From Microcella alkaliphila (GTDB lineage: Bacteria > Actinomycetota > Actinomycetes > Actinomycetales > Microbacteriaceae), in NCBI RefSeq assembly GCF_002355395.1, contig NZ_AP017315.1, positions 2,046,001-2,110,000 of the forward strand: DNA of 64,000 bases. Reading direction: 5' to 3'. Made by a program: the position numbers and the translations under genes. The notes beneath the pieces were generated by a model. That model was not told where the DNA came from and made no database searches. It saw only the letters and a list, made by a program, of their open reading frames with translations. Positions 42,859-55,012 of the stretch are shown here, one piece after another. How positions within the stretch are numbered: the stretch's first letter is position 1; each line of letters begins with the position of its first letter.

Positions 42859-44826
42859 ATGAGGCAGGCAATGGAGCATCCTCTCGGTATCGACACGAGC
42901 ATCCTGGAGACGGCGCGGCGGCCCGAGACCTCCGACGCCGACTGGTCCGCCTTCCGAGCGCGCGCCGAACGCGAGGTTCCGCGACTCGCCGCTCTGTTCG
43001 AGCGCGTATACGGCGACGACGCGTCGGTGGCGCGGCACCTCGAGGCGCTGCTCGGCGAGCTCGCCGCGAGCTGGCAGCGGCGCCCCGCCGATCTGAAGGA
43101 ACTCGATGCGGCCCGCGAGGCGGAACCCACCTGGTTCCAGTCAAATCGGATGCTCGGCGGCGTTGCGTACGTCGACCGGTACGCGGGCGACCTCGAGGGC
43201 GTGCGCGCGCGCATCCCGTACTTTCGCGAACTCGGGCTGACGTATCTGCACCTCATGCCCCTGTTCTTGGCGCCCGAGCCGAACAGCGACGGCGGCTACG
43301 CGGTGTCGAGCTACCGCGAGGTCAACCCCGCGCTCGGCGACATGGAGCAGTTGACGCAACTCGCCGCCGACCTGCGGGCAAACGGCATCGCCCTCGTCGT
43401 CGACTTCATCTTCAATCACACCTCGAACGAGCACGAGTGGGCCCAGCGCGCGCTCGCGGGCGAGAAGGAGTTCGAGGACTACTACTGGATCTTCCCCGAC
43501 CGCACCATGCCCGATCGGTACGAAGAGACGGTGCGCGAGATCTTCCCCGACGACCACCCCGGCTCGTTCGTGCCCATGCCCGACGGATCGGGACGCTGGG
43601 TGTGGGCCACCTTCCACAGTTTTCAGTGGGACCTCAACTACGCGAACCCCGCGGTGTTCCGCGCGATGGCCGGCGAGATGCTCTTCCTTGCCAACCAGGG
43701 CATCGACGTGCTGCGCATGGACGCGGTCGCCTTCATCTGGAAAAAGCTCGGCACGAGCTGCGAGTCGCTGCCCGAAGCGCACCTGCTGCTGCAGGCCTTC
43801 AACGCCGTGTGCCGCATCGCCGCTCCCGCGCTGATCTTCAAGAGCGAGGCGATCGTGCACCCCGACCAGGTGATCGAGTACATCTCGCCGGGCGAGTGCC
43901 AGATCTCGTACAACCCCCTGCAAATGGCGCTCATCTGGAACTCGTTGGCGACGCGGGATGCACGCTTTCTGCAACAGGCGCTCGACCGCCGCCACAATCT
44001 GCCCGACGGCACGGCGTGGGTGAACTACGTGCGCAGCCACGACGACATCGGCTGGACCTTCGCCGACGAGGACGCCGCCGAGCTCGGAATCAACGGCTTC
44101 GAGCACCGGCGCTTCTTGAACAACTTCTACGTCGGGCGATTCCCCGGCAGCTTCGCCCGCGGCATTCCATTCCAAGACAACCCGAAGACGGGCGACTGCC
44201 GCATCAGCGGGGCGACCGCGTCGCTGACGGGGCTCGAGGCGGGTGACCGCGGCGCGATCGACCGCATCGTGCTCGCCCACTCGATCGCCCTGTCGACCGG
44301 CGGCCTGCCGTTGATCTACCTGGGCGACGAGGTCGGCCAGACGAACGACTACTCGTACCGCGACGACCCCGGCAAGGCCGACGACAGCCGGTGGTCGGGG
44401 CGGCCTTTCTACCCGGCCGAGAAGTATGCGTCGCGGCACGATCCGACGACCGATGCCGGCCGGCTCTACACGATGCTGACGGCCCTTATCGAGCTACGCC
44501 GCCGCACCCCCGAGTTCGCGGGGGGCGCGCTCATCGGCTTCGACGCGAAGAACCCGCACGTGCTCGGGTATCAGCGACCGGGCGTGTACGAGGGAATGGC
44601 CACGCGCATCCTGTGCTTCGCGAACATGGCCGACCAGCCGCAGACGGTCACGGCGCTGACCCTGTCTGGTCAGCCGCCGACCGGCGTCGACCTGATCACC
44701 GGCGAGCGGCGGTCGCTGCGCACGGACCTCACGATTCCCGAACACGGCATCGTCTGGATGCGCGTGGTCGACGACCCGGCGCTTGCCTCGGTGAACGACG
44801 GGGCGGCGCTCGGGCCCGCGCACTAG
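42859..44826 (+). CDS. Amylosucrase-like GH13 enzyme
   Basis: A 655-residue GH13 subfamily 4-type protein. A helical N-domain (1-90) is followed by the barrel with [12 protein letters not shown], nucleophile region [14 protein letters not shown], acid/base region [11 protein letters not shown] and the transition-state region [10 protein letters not shown]. Amylosucrase makes alpha-glucan from sucrose; the close relative sucrose hydrolase cannot be excluded. There is no signal peptide. ATG 42859 is the longest start; ATG 42871 with an AGGCAGG site before it would remove four residues. Confidence 0.88.
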   Translation: MRQAMEHPLGIDTSILETARRPETSDADWSAFRARAEREVPRLAALFERVYGDDASVARHLEALLGELAASWQRRPADLKELDAAREAEPTWFQSNRMLGGVAYVDRYAGDLEGVRARIPYFRELGLTYLHLMPLFLAPEPNSDGGYAVSSYREVNPALGDMEQLTQLAADLRANGIALVVDFIFNHTSNEHEWAQRALAGEKEFEDYYWIFPDRTMPDRYEETVREIFPDDHPGSFVPMPDGSGRWVWATFHSFQWDLNYANPAVFRAMAGEMLFLANQGIDVLRMDAVAFIWKKLGTSCESLPEAHLLLQAFNAVCRIAAPALIFKSEAIVHPDQVIEYISPGECQISYNPLQMALIWNSLATRDARFLQQALDRRHNLPDGTAWVNYVRSHDDIGWTFADEDAAELGINGFEHRRFLNNFYVGRFPGSFARGIPFQDNPKTGDCRISGATASLTGLEAGDRGAIDRIVLAHSIALSTGGLPLIYLGDEVGQTNDYSYRDDPGKADDSRWSGRPFYPAEKYASRHDPTTDAGRLYTMLTALIELRRRTPEFAGGALIGFDAKNPHVLGYQRPGVYEGMATRILCFANMADQPQTVTALTLSGQPPTGVDLITGERRSLRTDLTIPEHGIVWMRVVDDPALASVNDGAALGPAH

Positions 44827-44889
44827 GCTGGGCGGCTGTGCGGCCACGAGCCGCGCCACTCACGTCCGTCGCCGAAGGAGGCCGCAACC

Positions 44890-47436
44890 GTGCCCGCAGA
44901 CAACCTCACCCGCGTGGAGGCGAGCGAGCGCTCGTCGCTCGTATCGACCCAGAGCTATCGCGTCGAACTCGACCTGACGACCGGGCCGGAGGTCTTTCGC
45001 TCGACGTCGACGGTGACGTTCACGGCGACGCCCGGCGCCTCGACGTTCATCGACGCCATCACGCGCGAGGTGCACGCGGTCACCCTGAACGGGGTGGAGC
45101 TCGACCCGGCCGAGGTGGCCGACGGCATTCGCATCCAGCTGCCGAACCTGGCCGCCGAGAACGAGCTGACGGTCGTCGCCGACCACGAGTACACGAACAC
45201 CGGCGAGGGCCTGCACCGTTTCGTCGACCCCGTTGACGGCGAGGTCTACCTCTACTCGCAGTTCGAGGTACCCGACAGCCGCCGCGTCTTCGCCGTGTTC
45301 GAGCAGCCCGACCTCAAGGCCACGTTCACCTTCACCGTGCGCGCGCCGAAGCACTGGAAGGTCGTCTCGAACGGCGTCACCCCCGAACCTACGGTCGAGG
45401 GCGACAGCGCGGTCTTCGCCTTCCCCGAGACGCAGCGCATCTCGAGCTACATCACCGCCATCGTGGCCGGCCCGTACCAGAGCGTGCACTCCGAGCTCAC
45501 CTCCAGCGACGGCCGCACCATTCCGCTCGGCATCTACGCTCGAGCGTCGCTGTTCGAGTACCTCGACGCCGACTACATCTTCGACATCACCCGCAAGGGT
45601 TTCGCCTACTTCGAGTCGAAGTTCGACGTGCCATACCCCTTCGAGAAGTACGACCAGCTGTTCGTGCCCGAGTTCAATGCCGGCGCGATGGAGAACGCGG
45701 GCTGCGTGACCTTCACCGAGGTCTACGTCTTCCGCTCGAAGGTGACCGACGCCGTGAAGGAGCGCCGCGTCGTCACGATCCTGCACGAACTCGCCCACAT
45801 GTGGTTCGGCGACCTCGTCACCATGAAGTGGTGGAACGACCTGTGGCTGAACGAGTCGTTCGCCGAGTGGGCCTCGACCATCGCGACCGCCGAGGCCACC
45901 GAGTGGACGGAAGCCTGGACGACCTTCCAGGCGATGGAGAAGAGCTGGGCGTACAAGCAGGACCAGCTGCCCTCCACCCACCCGATCGTCGCCGACATTC
46001 GCGACCTCGAAGACGTGCAGGTCAACTTCGACGGCATCACCTACGCCAAGGGTGGCAGCGTGCTCAAGCAGCTCGTCGCGTGGGTTGGCGAGGAGGACTT
46101 CTTCGCGGGCGTCTCGAACTACTTCAAGAAGCACGCCTGGGGCAACACCGAGCTGGTCGACCTGCTGCGCGAGCTGGAGGCGACGAGCGGCCGCGAGCTG
46201 ACCGACTGGAGCGCCAAGTGGCTCGAGACGGCCGGCGTCAACACGCTGCGTCCCGAGCTCGAGATCGACGACAACGGGCGGATCACGTCGTTCGCGGTGC
46301 TGCAGAGCGCGCACCCCGACTACCCCACGATCCGCCCGCACCGCATGGCGATCGGCTTCTACGAACTCAACGACGGCGCACTCGTGCGCACCCACCGTCA
46401 CGAGCTCGACGTCGACGGCGAGCGCACCAAGGTCGCTGAGCTTGTGGGCATGACCCGCCCCGCGCTCATCCTGCTGAACGACGACGACCTTGCCTACGCG
46501 AAGATTCGCCTGGACGACGCGTCGCTCGAGACCGCCATCGCGCACCTCAAGGCGATTGAGAGCCCCCTCGCGCGCGCCATCGTCTGGGGTGCCGCGTGGG
46601 ATGCGACGCGCGACGGCGAAACGGCGCCGCGCGACTACGTGCGGCTCGTGCTGAACAACATCGCGAGCGAGACCGAGTCGACGACGATCCGCACGACGCT
46701 CATGCAGCTCGCGCAGGTCGCCCGCACCTACGTCGAGCCGTCCACCCGCGAGGAAACGGTCGTCGCCGTCGCCGACGGCCTGTGGCAGCTGGCCGCCGAG
46801 GCCGAGCCGGGTAGCGACGCACAGTTCCAGTTCGTGCAGTACTTCGCGAACATGGCCGCGACGCCCGCCCACGTGGCAACCCTCAGCGGGCTGCGCGACG
46901 GCACCATCACGCTGCCGGGCCTGGAGGTCGACACCGACCTCGACTGGCTGCTCATCGAAGGCCTCGCCCTGAACGGCGCGATCGGCACGAGCGAGATCGA
47001 CGCCGCGCTCGAGAAGGACAACACGTCGAACGGTCAGCAGGCCGCGGCGCGCGCCCGGGCCGCCCTGCCCGGAGCCGACGCCAAGCGCGCCGTCTTCGAC
47101 CAGCTGGTGAACGACGACAGCGTGCCGAACGCGATCGTGCGCATGACGACGATGGGCTGGCAGCACGCCAATGGCCCAACCGGCTTCGCCGAGCTCGTCG
47201 ACGCGTACTTCGACGCGATCGTGCCGATCTGGGAGTCGCGCACCTACAAGATCGCCGAGTACCTGATTCTCGGCCTGTACCCGGCCGCGCTCGCGAACGA
47301 GAACCTCATCGTGAAGACGCGCGCGTGGCTCGAGGCGAACGCCGAGCAGCCCGCGGCCCTGCGTCGCATGGTCAGTGAGAACCTGGCCGGCGTCGAGCGG
47401 GCCGTTCAGGCGCAGCGTCGCGACGCGCGCGCGTAA
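44890..47436 (+). CDS. pepN: Aminopeptidase N, M1 family
   Basis: An 848-residue zinc aminopeptidase. GAMEN at 265-269 binds the substrate N-terminus. HELAH begins at residue 299, and the third ligand Glu is in the WLNESFAEW segment 18 residues later. The large C-terminal helical domain follows. It removes N-terminal residues from peptides in the cytoplasm. The GTG start follows an AAGGAGG-type site. It probably has its own transcript ending at the strong hairpin 25 bp after the stop. Confidence 0.95.
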   Translation: MPADNLTRVEASERSSLVSTQSYRVELDLTTGPEVFRSTSTVTFTATPGASTFIDAITREVHAVTLNGVELDPAEVADGIRIQLPNLAAENELTVVADHEYTNTGEGLHRFVDPVDGEVYLYSQFEVPDSRRVFAVFEQPDLKATFTFTVRAPKHWKVVSNGVTPEPTVEGDSAVFAFPETQRISSYITAIVAGPYQSVHSELTSSDGRTIPLGIYARASLFEYLDADYIFDITRKGFAYFESKFDVPYPFEKYDQLFVPEFNAGAMENAGCVTFTEVYVFRSKVTDAVKERRVVTILHELAHMWFGDLVTMKWWNDLWLNESFAEWASTIATAEATEWTEAWTTFQAMEKSWAYKQDQLPSTHPIVADIRDLEDVQVNFDGITYAKGGSVLKQLVAWVGEEDFFAGVSNYFKKHAWGNTELVDLLRELEATSGRELTDWSAKWLETAGVNTLRPELEIDDNGRITSFAVLQSAHPDYPTIRPHRMAIGFYELNDGALVRTHRHELDVDGERTKVAELVGMTRPALILLNDDDLAYAKIRLDDASLETAIAHLKAIESPLARAIVWGAAWDATRDGETAPRDYVRLVLNNIASETESTTIRTTLMQLAQVARTYVEPSTREETVVAVADGLWQLAAEAEPGSDAQFQFVQYFANMAATPAHVATLSGLRDGTITLPGLEVDTDLDWLLIEGLALNGAIGTSEIDAALEKDNTSNGQQAAARARAALPGADAKRAVFDQLVNDDSVPNAIVRMTTMGWQHANGPTGFAELVDAYFDAIVPIWESRTYKIAEYLILGLYPAALANENLIVKTRAWLEANAEQPAALRRMVSENLAGVERAVQAQRRDARA

Positions 47437-47461
47437 CCCGCGCCGAGCATCCGCTCACGAT

Positions 47462-47503
47462 CTCAGCCCCGCGCACTCGCCCATCGGGATGCGCGGGGCT
47501 GAG
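47462..47503 (+). terminator. Strong terminator hairpin after pepN
   Basis: A perfect 14-bp stem (47462-47475 with 47490-47503) encloses a 14-nt loop, in the gap between pepN and mscS. Confidence 0.8.
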
Positions 47504-47556
47504 TCGCGTCTGCGCTGACCGCCGGCCGCCTGATCCGAACGCAGAGACCCCGTCGC

Positions 47557-47562
47557 TAGGCT
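47557..47562 (+). promoter_or_regulatory. -10 box for a leaderless mscS transcript
   Basis: TAGGCT ends 7 nt before the ATG at 47570, with no ribosome site, as expected for leaderless initiation. Confidence 0.5.
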
Positions 47563-47569
47563 TGCCGCA

Positions 47570-48580
47570 ATGGACGGTTTCAGTTGGGCAGGGCTCTGGG
47601 AGGGCATCGTCACGTTCGTGCAGACGAACGAGGCGGTGTTCCGCATCGCCGGGGTGATCGTCGGCGCGGTCATCCTGCGCTGGGTGCTGCTGATCTCGAT
47701 TCGACGCGTCGTCGACCGCGTCGTGTCGGGCGTGAAGAAGGCACAGGCGGTCGAACACACCGTCGAGTTGAGCGCGTCGCCGCTGCACGCTGTGCGCGTC
47801 GTGCAGCGCACCCGCACGATCGGCAGTGTGTTGCGCAACCTCGTGACGTGGTCGATCGTCGCCGTCACGATCGTGCTGATCTTGAGCGAGCTGAACTTCT
47901 CGGTCACGGCCCTCATCGCCTCGGCCGGTGTGCTGGGCGCCGCCCTCGGCTTCGGGGCCCAAAGCCTCGTGAAGGACATGCTGAACGGCCTGTTCATGGT
48001 CTTCGAGGACCAACTCGGCGTGGGCGACATCGTCTCGCTGCAGTCGACGCAGGGGCCGGTCGACGGAGTCGTCGAGTCGGTCGGCGTGCGCGTCACGCAG
48101 GTGCGCGACGTCGGCGGCACCCTGTGGTTCGTGCGCAATGGCGAGATCGTGACCGTCGGCAACAAGTCGCAGGGCTGGGCGCGCGTCATCATCGACCTTC
48201 CGGCTCCGTACACGAGCGATGTCGAGGCGGTCGAGCGCACCATGCTCGAGACCGCTCAGCGACTCGCGGACGACCCGAAGTGGCGCCGCAAGGTGCTCGA
48301 AAAGCCCGAGATCTGGGGCATCGAGTCGATCTCAGCCGAGGCGCTCGTCGTGCGCCTCGTCATGAAGGTGCGCGGCCCCGAGCAGTTCGAAGTGGCGCGC
48401 GAGCTGCGCCTGCGCCTGAAGCTCGCCCTCGACGAGCTCGGGGTGGCGCTGCCCGCGCTCAACCGCGTCGTCATGGACGGTCTCGACCGTGCCGGCAAGG
48501 CAACCGAGCAGAAGCCGAGCACGCGCGGCGGTGCGCCGAAGACGAAGCAGTTGCCCGTCGCATCCGAGAAGGACGCCTAG
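47570..48580 (+). CDS. mscS: Mechanosensitive channel, MscS family
   Basis: A 336-residue membrane channel with three helices. The pore-lining TM3 is ALIASAGVLGAALGFGAQSLVKDMLNG in part, and the cytoplasmic beta domain (VGDIVSLQSTQGPVDGVVESVGVRVT) follows. It would open under membrane tension to release solutes on osmotic downshock. The C-terminal tail is basic and disordered. The globin gene starts on the base after its stop, so the two are co-transcribed. Confidence 0.92.
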   Translation: MDGFSWAGLWEGIVTFVQTNEAVFRIAGVIVGAVILRWVLLISIRRVVDRVVSGVKKAQAVEHTVELSASPLHAVRVVQRTRTIGSVLRNLVTWSIVAVTIVLILSELNFSVTALIASAGVLGAALGFGAQSLVKDMLNGLFMVFEDQLGVGDIVSLQSTQGPVDGVVESVGVRVTQVRDVGGTLWFVRNGEIVTVGNKSQGWARVIIDLPAPYTSDVEAVERTMLETAQRLADDPKWRRKVLEKPEIWGIESISAEALVVRLVMKVRGPEQFEVARELRLRLKLALDELGVALPALNRVVMDGLDRAGKATEQKPSTRGGAPKTKQLPVASEKDA

Positions 48581-48994
48581 GTGGCCGACATCACGCTCGG
48601 CCCCACCGGCGGGCCCACGGACAGCTTCTTCACGCAGATCGGCGGGCACGCGACCTTTGAACGCCTCGTGCGCCGCTTCTACGAGGGCATCGAGCATGAC
48701 GAGGTGCTGCGCCCGATGTACCCCGATAACGACATGGACGGCGCGGTGTGGCGCCTGACGGCCTTCCTCGAGCAGTACTGGGGTGGCCCGAGCACGTACA
48801 GCGAGCAGCGCGGCCACCCGCGCCTGCGCATGCGGCACATGCCCTTTAAGGTCAACCCGGATGCGCGCGACCGCTGGCTCACGCACATGCGCGCGGCGCT
48901 CGACGAACTCGCGCTGCCCCCGATGCACGAGGAGGCCCTGTGGGACTACCTGCAGCGCGCCGCCTACGCCATGGTCAACACGTTCGAGGAGTAA
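48581..48994 (+). CDS. glbO: Group II truncated haemoglobin
   Basis: A 137-residue 2-on-2 globin of the HbO type. The proximal His is in RLRMRHMPF and the distal-side residues include the [16 protein letters not shown] segment; WGGP and the C-terminal [12 protein letters not shown] are also family features. HbO proteins bind oxygen or NO and are linked to respiration in actinobacteria. It starts with GTG immediately after mscS and is followed 4 bp later by the DUF2510 gene. Confidence 0.93.
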   Translation: MADITLGPTGGPTDSFFTQIGGHATFERLVRRFYEGIEHDEVLRPMYPDNDMDGAVWRLTAFLEQYWGGPSTYSEQRGHPRLRMRHMPFKVNPDARDRWLTHMRAALDELALPPMHEEALWDYLQRAAYAMVNTFEE

Positions 48995-48998
48995 CGCG

Positions 48999-49595
48999 AT
49001 GACACGACCGACGCAGGCCGGCTGGTACCCCGACCCGAACGGCGAAGCCGCTGAGCGCTGGTGGGACGGGGAAGAGTGGTCGGAGAAGACCCGCCACCGC
49101 TACACGGCGCCGGCCTACGAACCCCAGCCCGCCCCGGCGGGAACCTCGCCGACGACCATCTGGATCTGGCTGCTGGCTCTCGCGCCGCTGATCAGCATCT
49201 GGTCGGCGCTCACGCTCGACGTGGAGGCCGTGCTGGCCCAGACACTCGCCGCCGTCGAGGTCGACCCAGACGGCACGGTCACCGGCGGGGCACCGGTCAC
49301 GGCGCCCGCGGCAAACGCCCTCGGCCTCGTGGCCTGGATCGCCGGCATCGGCATCGCCCTGCTCGACTGGCGGGCCCTGCGCGCGCGCCAGATCGACCGC
49401 CCGTTTCACTGGGCCTGGGCGATTCTCTGGAGCCTTGTCTACGTGATCGGCCGCTCGATCGTGGCGCGCCGCCGCACCGGCACGGGCCTCACCCCGATGT
49501 GGGCGACGATCGCCCTGCAGGCCCTGCTCGTCATCATCGTCTTCTCGATCTCGGTGCAGATCGTGAACGCGACACTGTCGGCTGTTCCGCTGTAG
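48999..49595 (+). CDS. DUF2510 domain membrane protein
   Basis: A 198-residue protein with the N-terminal DUF2510 motif [21 protein letters not shown], a Pro-rich linker and four hydrophobic segments after about residue 52. Function is unknown. It is the last gene of mscS-glbO, 4 bp after glbO. Its 3' 62 bp are overlapped tail-to-tail by the NmrA-like gene on the other strand. Confidence 0.8.
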   Translation: MTRPTQAGWYPDPNGEAAERWWDGEEWSEKTRHRYTAPAYEPQPAPAGTSPTTIWIWLLALAPLISIWSALTLDVEAVLAQTLAAVEVDPDGTVTGGAPVTAPAANALGLVAWIAGIGIALLDWRALRARQIDRPFHWAWAILWSLVYVIGRSIVARRRTGTGLTPMWATIALQALLVIIVFSISVQIVNATLSAVPL

Positions 49596-50487
49596 GTAGG
49601 GCTGACCCGGCCAAGCGGCCGCTCGGCCCCGCGCTGATCAGCGTGGCGAGCTGCGCGCGGAGATCGCGCGGGCGGCGGCCCAGCAGTTGCTCGAGGTCTG
49701 CGCTCACGGCAGCGAGCTCGCCGGCGCGCGTGTTGGCGTCGAGCCCCACAATGAAGCCGGCGGTGGCGTCGTCGAGGCCGGCAGAAGTCAGCTGCGCGCG
49801 CTGCTCCTCCGGGTCGAGCGCGTCGTACACGACCTCGCGGCCGAGTAGCTCGCTGAGCGCGCTCGCCAGCTCGAGGTGGTTCCAGGCTTCGGGGCCCGTC
49901 AGCTCGTACGTCTGACCCGCATGATCGTCGTCGAGCAGAGCAACGGCGGCCGCCTCGGCGTACTCGTCACGGGTGGCACTCGCGATGCGCCCCTCGCCGG
50001 CGCCCGAGGCGACGACGCCCGTCTCGGCGGCGGTCGCGACGTCGGCGGCGAAGTTTTCGATGTACCAGTTGTTGCGCAGAACGGTCACCGCGAGGGAACT
50101 GGCAGCGAGCATCCGCTCGGTTTCGGCGTGCTCAGGAGCGAGCAGGTGCTGCGAGTCGAGCGCGTTGACGATCGACGTGTAGACGAGGCGCTGGGCGCCA
50201 ACGCGCTCGGCTGCGGCAATGACCGCGGCGTGCTGGGCGACGCGCTGGCCGATCTCACTGCCCGAGACGAGCAACACGACGCGGCTGCCCGCCAGGGCGG
50301 CATCGATCGATGCCGCGTCGGCATAGTCGACGGCGCGAACGTCGACGCCGCGCTCGCGCAGCCCGTCGAGCTTCTCAACGGCGCGGCCCGCGGCAATCAG
50401 CTCGCTTGGCGCGACACCACGGGCGAGCAGGTGATCGATGGCGGCGCGGCCGAGGTGGCCGGTGGCTCCGAGAACGGCAATCGACAT
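49534..50487 (-). CDS. NAD(P)H-binding NmrA/QorB-like protein with an extended C-terminus
   Basis: An SDR-type atypical oxidoreductase. [13 protein letters not shown] at the N-terminus binds NAD(P), and NNWYIENF is a QorB/NmrA family motif. Relatives have about 285 residues; this ORF is 317. The extra tail after ATLISAG is Ser/Arg-rich and is read from the antisense of the convergent DUF2510 gene, so an ancestral stop codon may have been lost. QorB reduces quinones with NADPH; the role here is unproven. Confidence 0.83.
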   Translation of the reverse strand: MSIAVLGATGHLGRAAIDHLLARGVAPSELIAAGRAVEKLDGLRERGVDVRAVDYADAASIDAALAGSRVVLLVSGSEIGQRVAQHAAVIAAAERVGAQRLVYTSIVNALDSQHLLAPEHAETERMLAASSLAVTVLRNNWYIENFAADVATAAETGVVASGAGEGRIASATRDEYAEAAAVALLDDDHAGQTYELTGPEAWNHLELASALSELLGREVVYDALDPEEQRAQLTSAGLDDATAGFIVGLDANTRAGELAAVSADLEQLLGRRPRDLRAQLATLISAGPSGRLAGSALPTAEQPTVSRSRSAPRSRRR

Positions 50488-50549
50488 GGGAACTCCTTCG
50501 CGTGGGGGCGGGACGTCGACAGTAACCCGCCGCCGACCCCGCGCATTCC

Positions 50550-51371
50550 TCAGTCGGAGGAACGGTGCCGCGCCAGCACCGAGCGGGCGTGGCGCAGCAC
50601 GGGCTCATCGACCATCTGGCCCTCGAAGCGAAAGACGCCCCGTTCCCCCACCGAGGCGGCGAGCACGCGCTTCGCCCACTCGCGTTGCTCGGGGCTCGGT
50701 GCGTACGCGCGCCGGATCGCGGTGACCTGGCTCGGGTGGATGCACGCGGTCGCGACGAATCCGAGGGCTGCGGCATCCGCCGCCTCCTCCGCGAGTCCCG
50801 CCTCGTCGGCGATATCGAGGTGCACGGCGTCGATCGTCGCCTTTCCGCGGGCGGCGGCGGCGAGGTGAACGCTGGCGCGCGCGTGCTGGACGACCGCGCG
50901 GTACCGGCCGTGCGGATCCCGGCTCGCGGTGCCGCCCATCGATGCGACGAGGTCTTCCGCTCCCCACATGAGGGCAACGAGGCCGTCGACGGCGGCGAGC
51001 TCGCCCGCGGCGACAATGCCCGCGGCCGTCTCGCAGAGTGCGATGACGGAGTAGCCGCGAGTGACGAGCTCGGCGAGCGCCGAGGCGTCCTCCGCCTTCG
51101 CGACCATCACCGTGCGGTACTCGGTGCCGGCGAGCGCCTCGAGGTCGGCCTCGGCGTCGGCCGTTCCCAGCGGATTGATGCGCGCGATCGTCGTGGCGGG
51201 GTCGAGGCGGGAGGCGGCGAGCGCCTCGCGCGCCGAATCCTTTGAATCGGGAGCGACCGCATCCTCAAGATCGAGAATGACGGCGTCGGCGCGCTCGGCC
51301 GCCTTCACGTAGCGCTCGGGCCGATCGGCCGGGCAGAACAGCAGCGCGGGCCCCATTGCGAAGGCGATCAC
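50550..51371 (-). CDS. HpcH/HpaI aldolase/citrate lyase family CoA-ester lyase (CitE-like)
   Basis: A 273-residue TIM-barrel lyase with LFCPADRPERYVKAA, VILDLEDAVAPDSK (metal and CoA site), TIARINPLGT and GLVALMWGAEDL. It is the last gene of a set matching the mycobacterial order accD1-accA1-fadE19-Rv2499c-Rv2498c, where the lyase acts at the end of leucine degradation. It may cleave 3-hydroxy-3-methylglutaryl-CoA or a related acyl-CoA. The GTG start overlaps the MaoC stop by four bases. Confidence 0.88.
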   Translation of the reverse strand: MIAFAMGPALLFCPADRPERYVKAAERADAVILDLEDAVAPDSKDSAREALAASRLDPATTIARINPLGTADAEADLEALAGTEYRTVMVAKAEDASALAELVTRGYSVIALCETAAGIVAAGELAAVDGLVALMWGAEDLVASMGGTASRDPHGRYRAVVQHARASVHLAAAARGKATIDAVHLDIADEAGLAEEAADAAALGFVATACIHPSQVTAIRRAYAPSPEQREWAKRVLAASVGERGVFRFEGQMVDEPVLRHARSVLARHRSSD

Positions 51372-51847
51372 CGTGCGGCACCCTCCTGCCAGATGAGCAC
51401 GGCGCGGCGGGCGACGCCGACGATGTCGCCGTGCTGATTGCGGCCGGTGTGTTCGAGTGTCACGATGCCCTGGCCGGGCCGCGACTCTGACAGGCGCTTC
51501 TCGACGACGAGCGTCTCGCTGTAGAGGGTGTCGCCGTGGTGCAGGGGGTGCGGGAAGCGCACGTCGCTGAGGCCCAGGTTCGCGACGATCGTTCCCTGCG
51601 TGAGCTGCTGCACCGAGGCGCCGACCATGACGGCGAGCGTCATCATCGAGTTCACGAGCCTCTCACCGAACGGCTGCGTGGCCGACCACGCCGCGTCGAG
51701 GTGCAGCGCCTGCGGGTTCATGGTGAGGGTCGAGAACAGCACGTTGTCGGCCTCGGTCATGGTGCGACCCGGCGCGTGCGCGTAGACGGTGCCCACCTCG
51801 AACTCGTCGAACCACAGGCCCCGCTGCTCGACGCGGCGGCCGCTCAT
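51368..51847 (-). CDS. MaoC family hydratase
   Basis: A 159-residue hot-dog hydratase. The hydratase motif is visible as NPQALHLD with the following GERLVNSMMTL helix. In the matching mycobacterial locus the MaoC protein is placed at the 3-methylglutaconyl-CoA hydration step, which fits the neighbours here. It overlaps both flanking genes by four bases. Confidence 0.88.
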   Translation of the reverse strand: MSGRRVEQRGLWFDEFEVGTVYAHAPGRTMTEADNVLFSTLTMNPQALHLDAAWSATQPFGERLVNSMMTLAVMVGASVQQLTQGTIVANLGLSDVRFPHPLHHGDTLYSETLVVEKRLSESRPGQGIVTLEHTGRNQHGDIVGVARRAVLIWQEGAAR

Positions 51848-52991
51848 GCGCTGAGCCCCAGCGTGCGTGCAATGACCATCAGCTGCACCTCCGTCGTGCC
51901 CTCGCCCACCTCGAGCACCTTCGAGTCACGGTAGTGCCGGGCGACGGGGTTTTCGTTCATGAAGCCGTAACCGCCGAAAATGTGGCTGGCGTCGCGGGCG
52001 TTCGCCATGGCCGCCTCGCTCGAGATGAGCTTCGCCATCGCCGCCTCGGCCTTGAACGGCTTGCCGGCCACGATGCGGTGAGCGGCGTCGTAGGTGGCGA
52101 GGCGGGCGGAGTGCACGCGCGACTGCATGCGGGCGATCATGAACGCCACGTGCTGGTTCTCGCCGATCGCGCGGCCGAAGACGACGCGTTCTTTCGCGTA
52201 GCGCAGCGCCTCCTCGAGGCAGCCCTGGGCAGCCCCGGTCGCGAGGGCAGCGAAGGCGACGCGGCCCTCGTCGAGGTACTCGAGGAAGTTCGCGTAGCCG
52301 CGGCCCCGCTCGCCGAGCAGGTTCGCCTCGGGCACCCGCACGTTGTCGAAGGTGAGCGGGTGGGTGTCGCTCGTGTGCCAGCCAACCTTGTCGTAGGCGG
52401 GGTGCACCGTGAAGCCGGGAGTGCCTGTCGGCACGATGATGGCCGAGAGCTCGGGGTTGCCGTCGTCTTTGCGACCCGTGACCGCGGTGACCGTGACGAG
52501 GCTCGTGATCTCGGAGCCCGAGTTCGTGATGAACTGCTTCGAGCCGTTGATGACCCACTCGCCGTCGACCACCTCGGCGGTCGTCTGGGTGGCGCGTGCG
52601 TCTGAGCCCGCCCCCGCCTCGGTGAGCCCGAAGCCTGCGAGCGCGCGGCCTCTCGCGAGGTCTGGCAACCACTGCTGTTTCTGTTCCTCGGTGCCCTGGC
52701 GGAAGATCGGCATCGCCCCGAGGCCGACGCCCGCCACGAGCGTCACGGCGATCGACTGGTCGGCGCGGGCGAGTTGCTCGACGGCGAGGCACAGGTCGAC
52801 GTAGGTCTTGCCCTGCCCGCCGTACTCTTTCGGGAAGGGCAGCCCGAACAGCCCCATGTCACCCATCTGCCGGATGATGTCGTACGGCAGCTCGCGCTTC
52901 GTGTCGTACTCGTACGCGGCGGGGGCGACGACGGTGTCGGCGAACTCGCGCACCTCGTCGCTGAGGTGCTGCTGTTCCGGGGTGAGGTCGA

Positions 52992-52995
<4 letters not shown>
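51844..52995 (-). CDS. Acyl-CoA dehydrogenase (isovaleryl-CoA dehydrogenase-like)
   Basis: A 383-residue FAD acyl-CoA dehydrogenase. GFGLTEAGAGSDARATQTTA and WVINGSKQFITNSG are the family signatures, and the C-terminal YGFMNENPVARHYRDSKV is present. Context with a 3-methylcrotonyl-CoA carboxylase pair suggests isovaleryl-CoA as substrate in leucine degradation, although branched and short-chain homologs are similar. It overlaps accA by four bases. Confidence 0.9.
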
Positions 52996-55007
<2,012 letters not shown>

Positions 55008-55012
55008 GCGCG

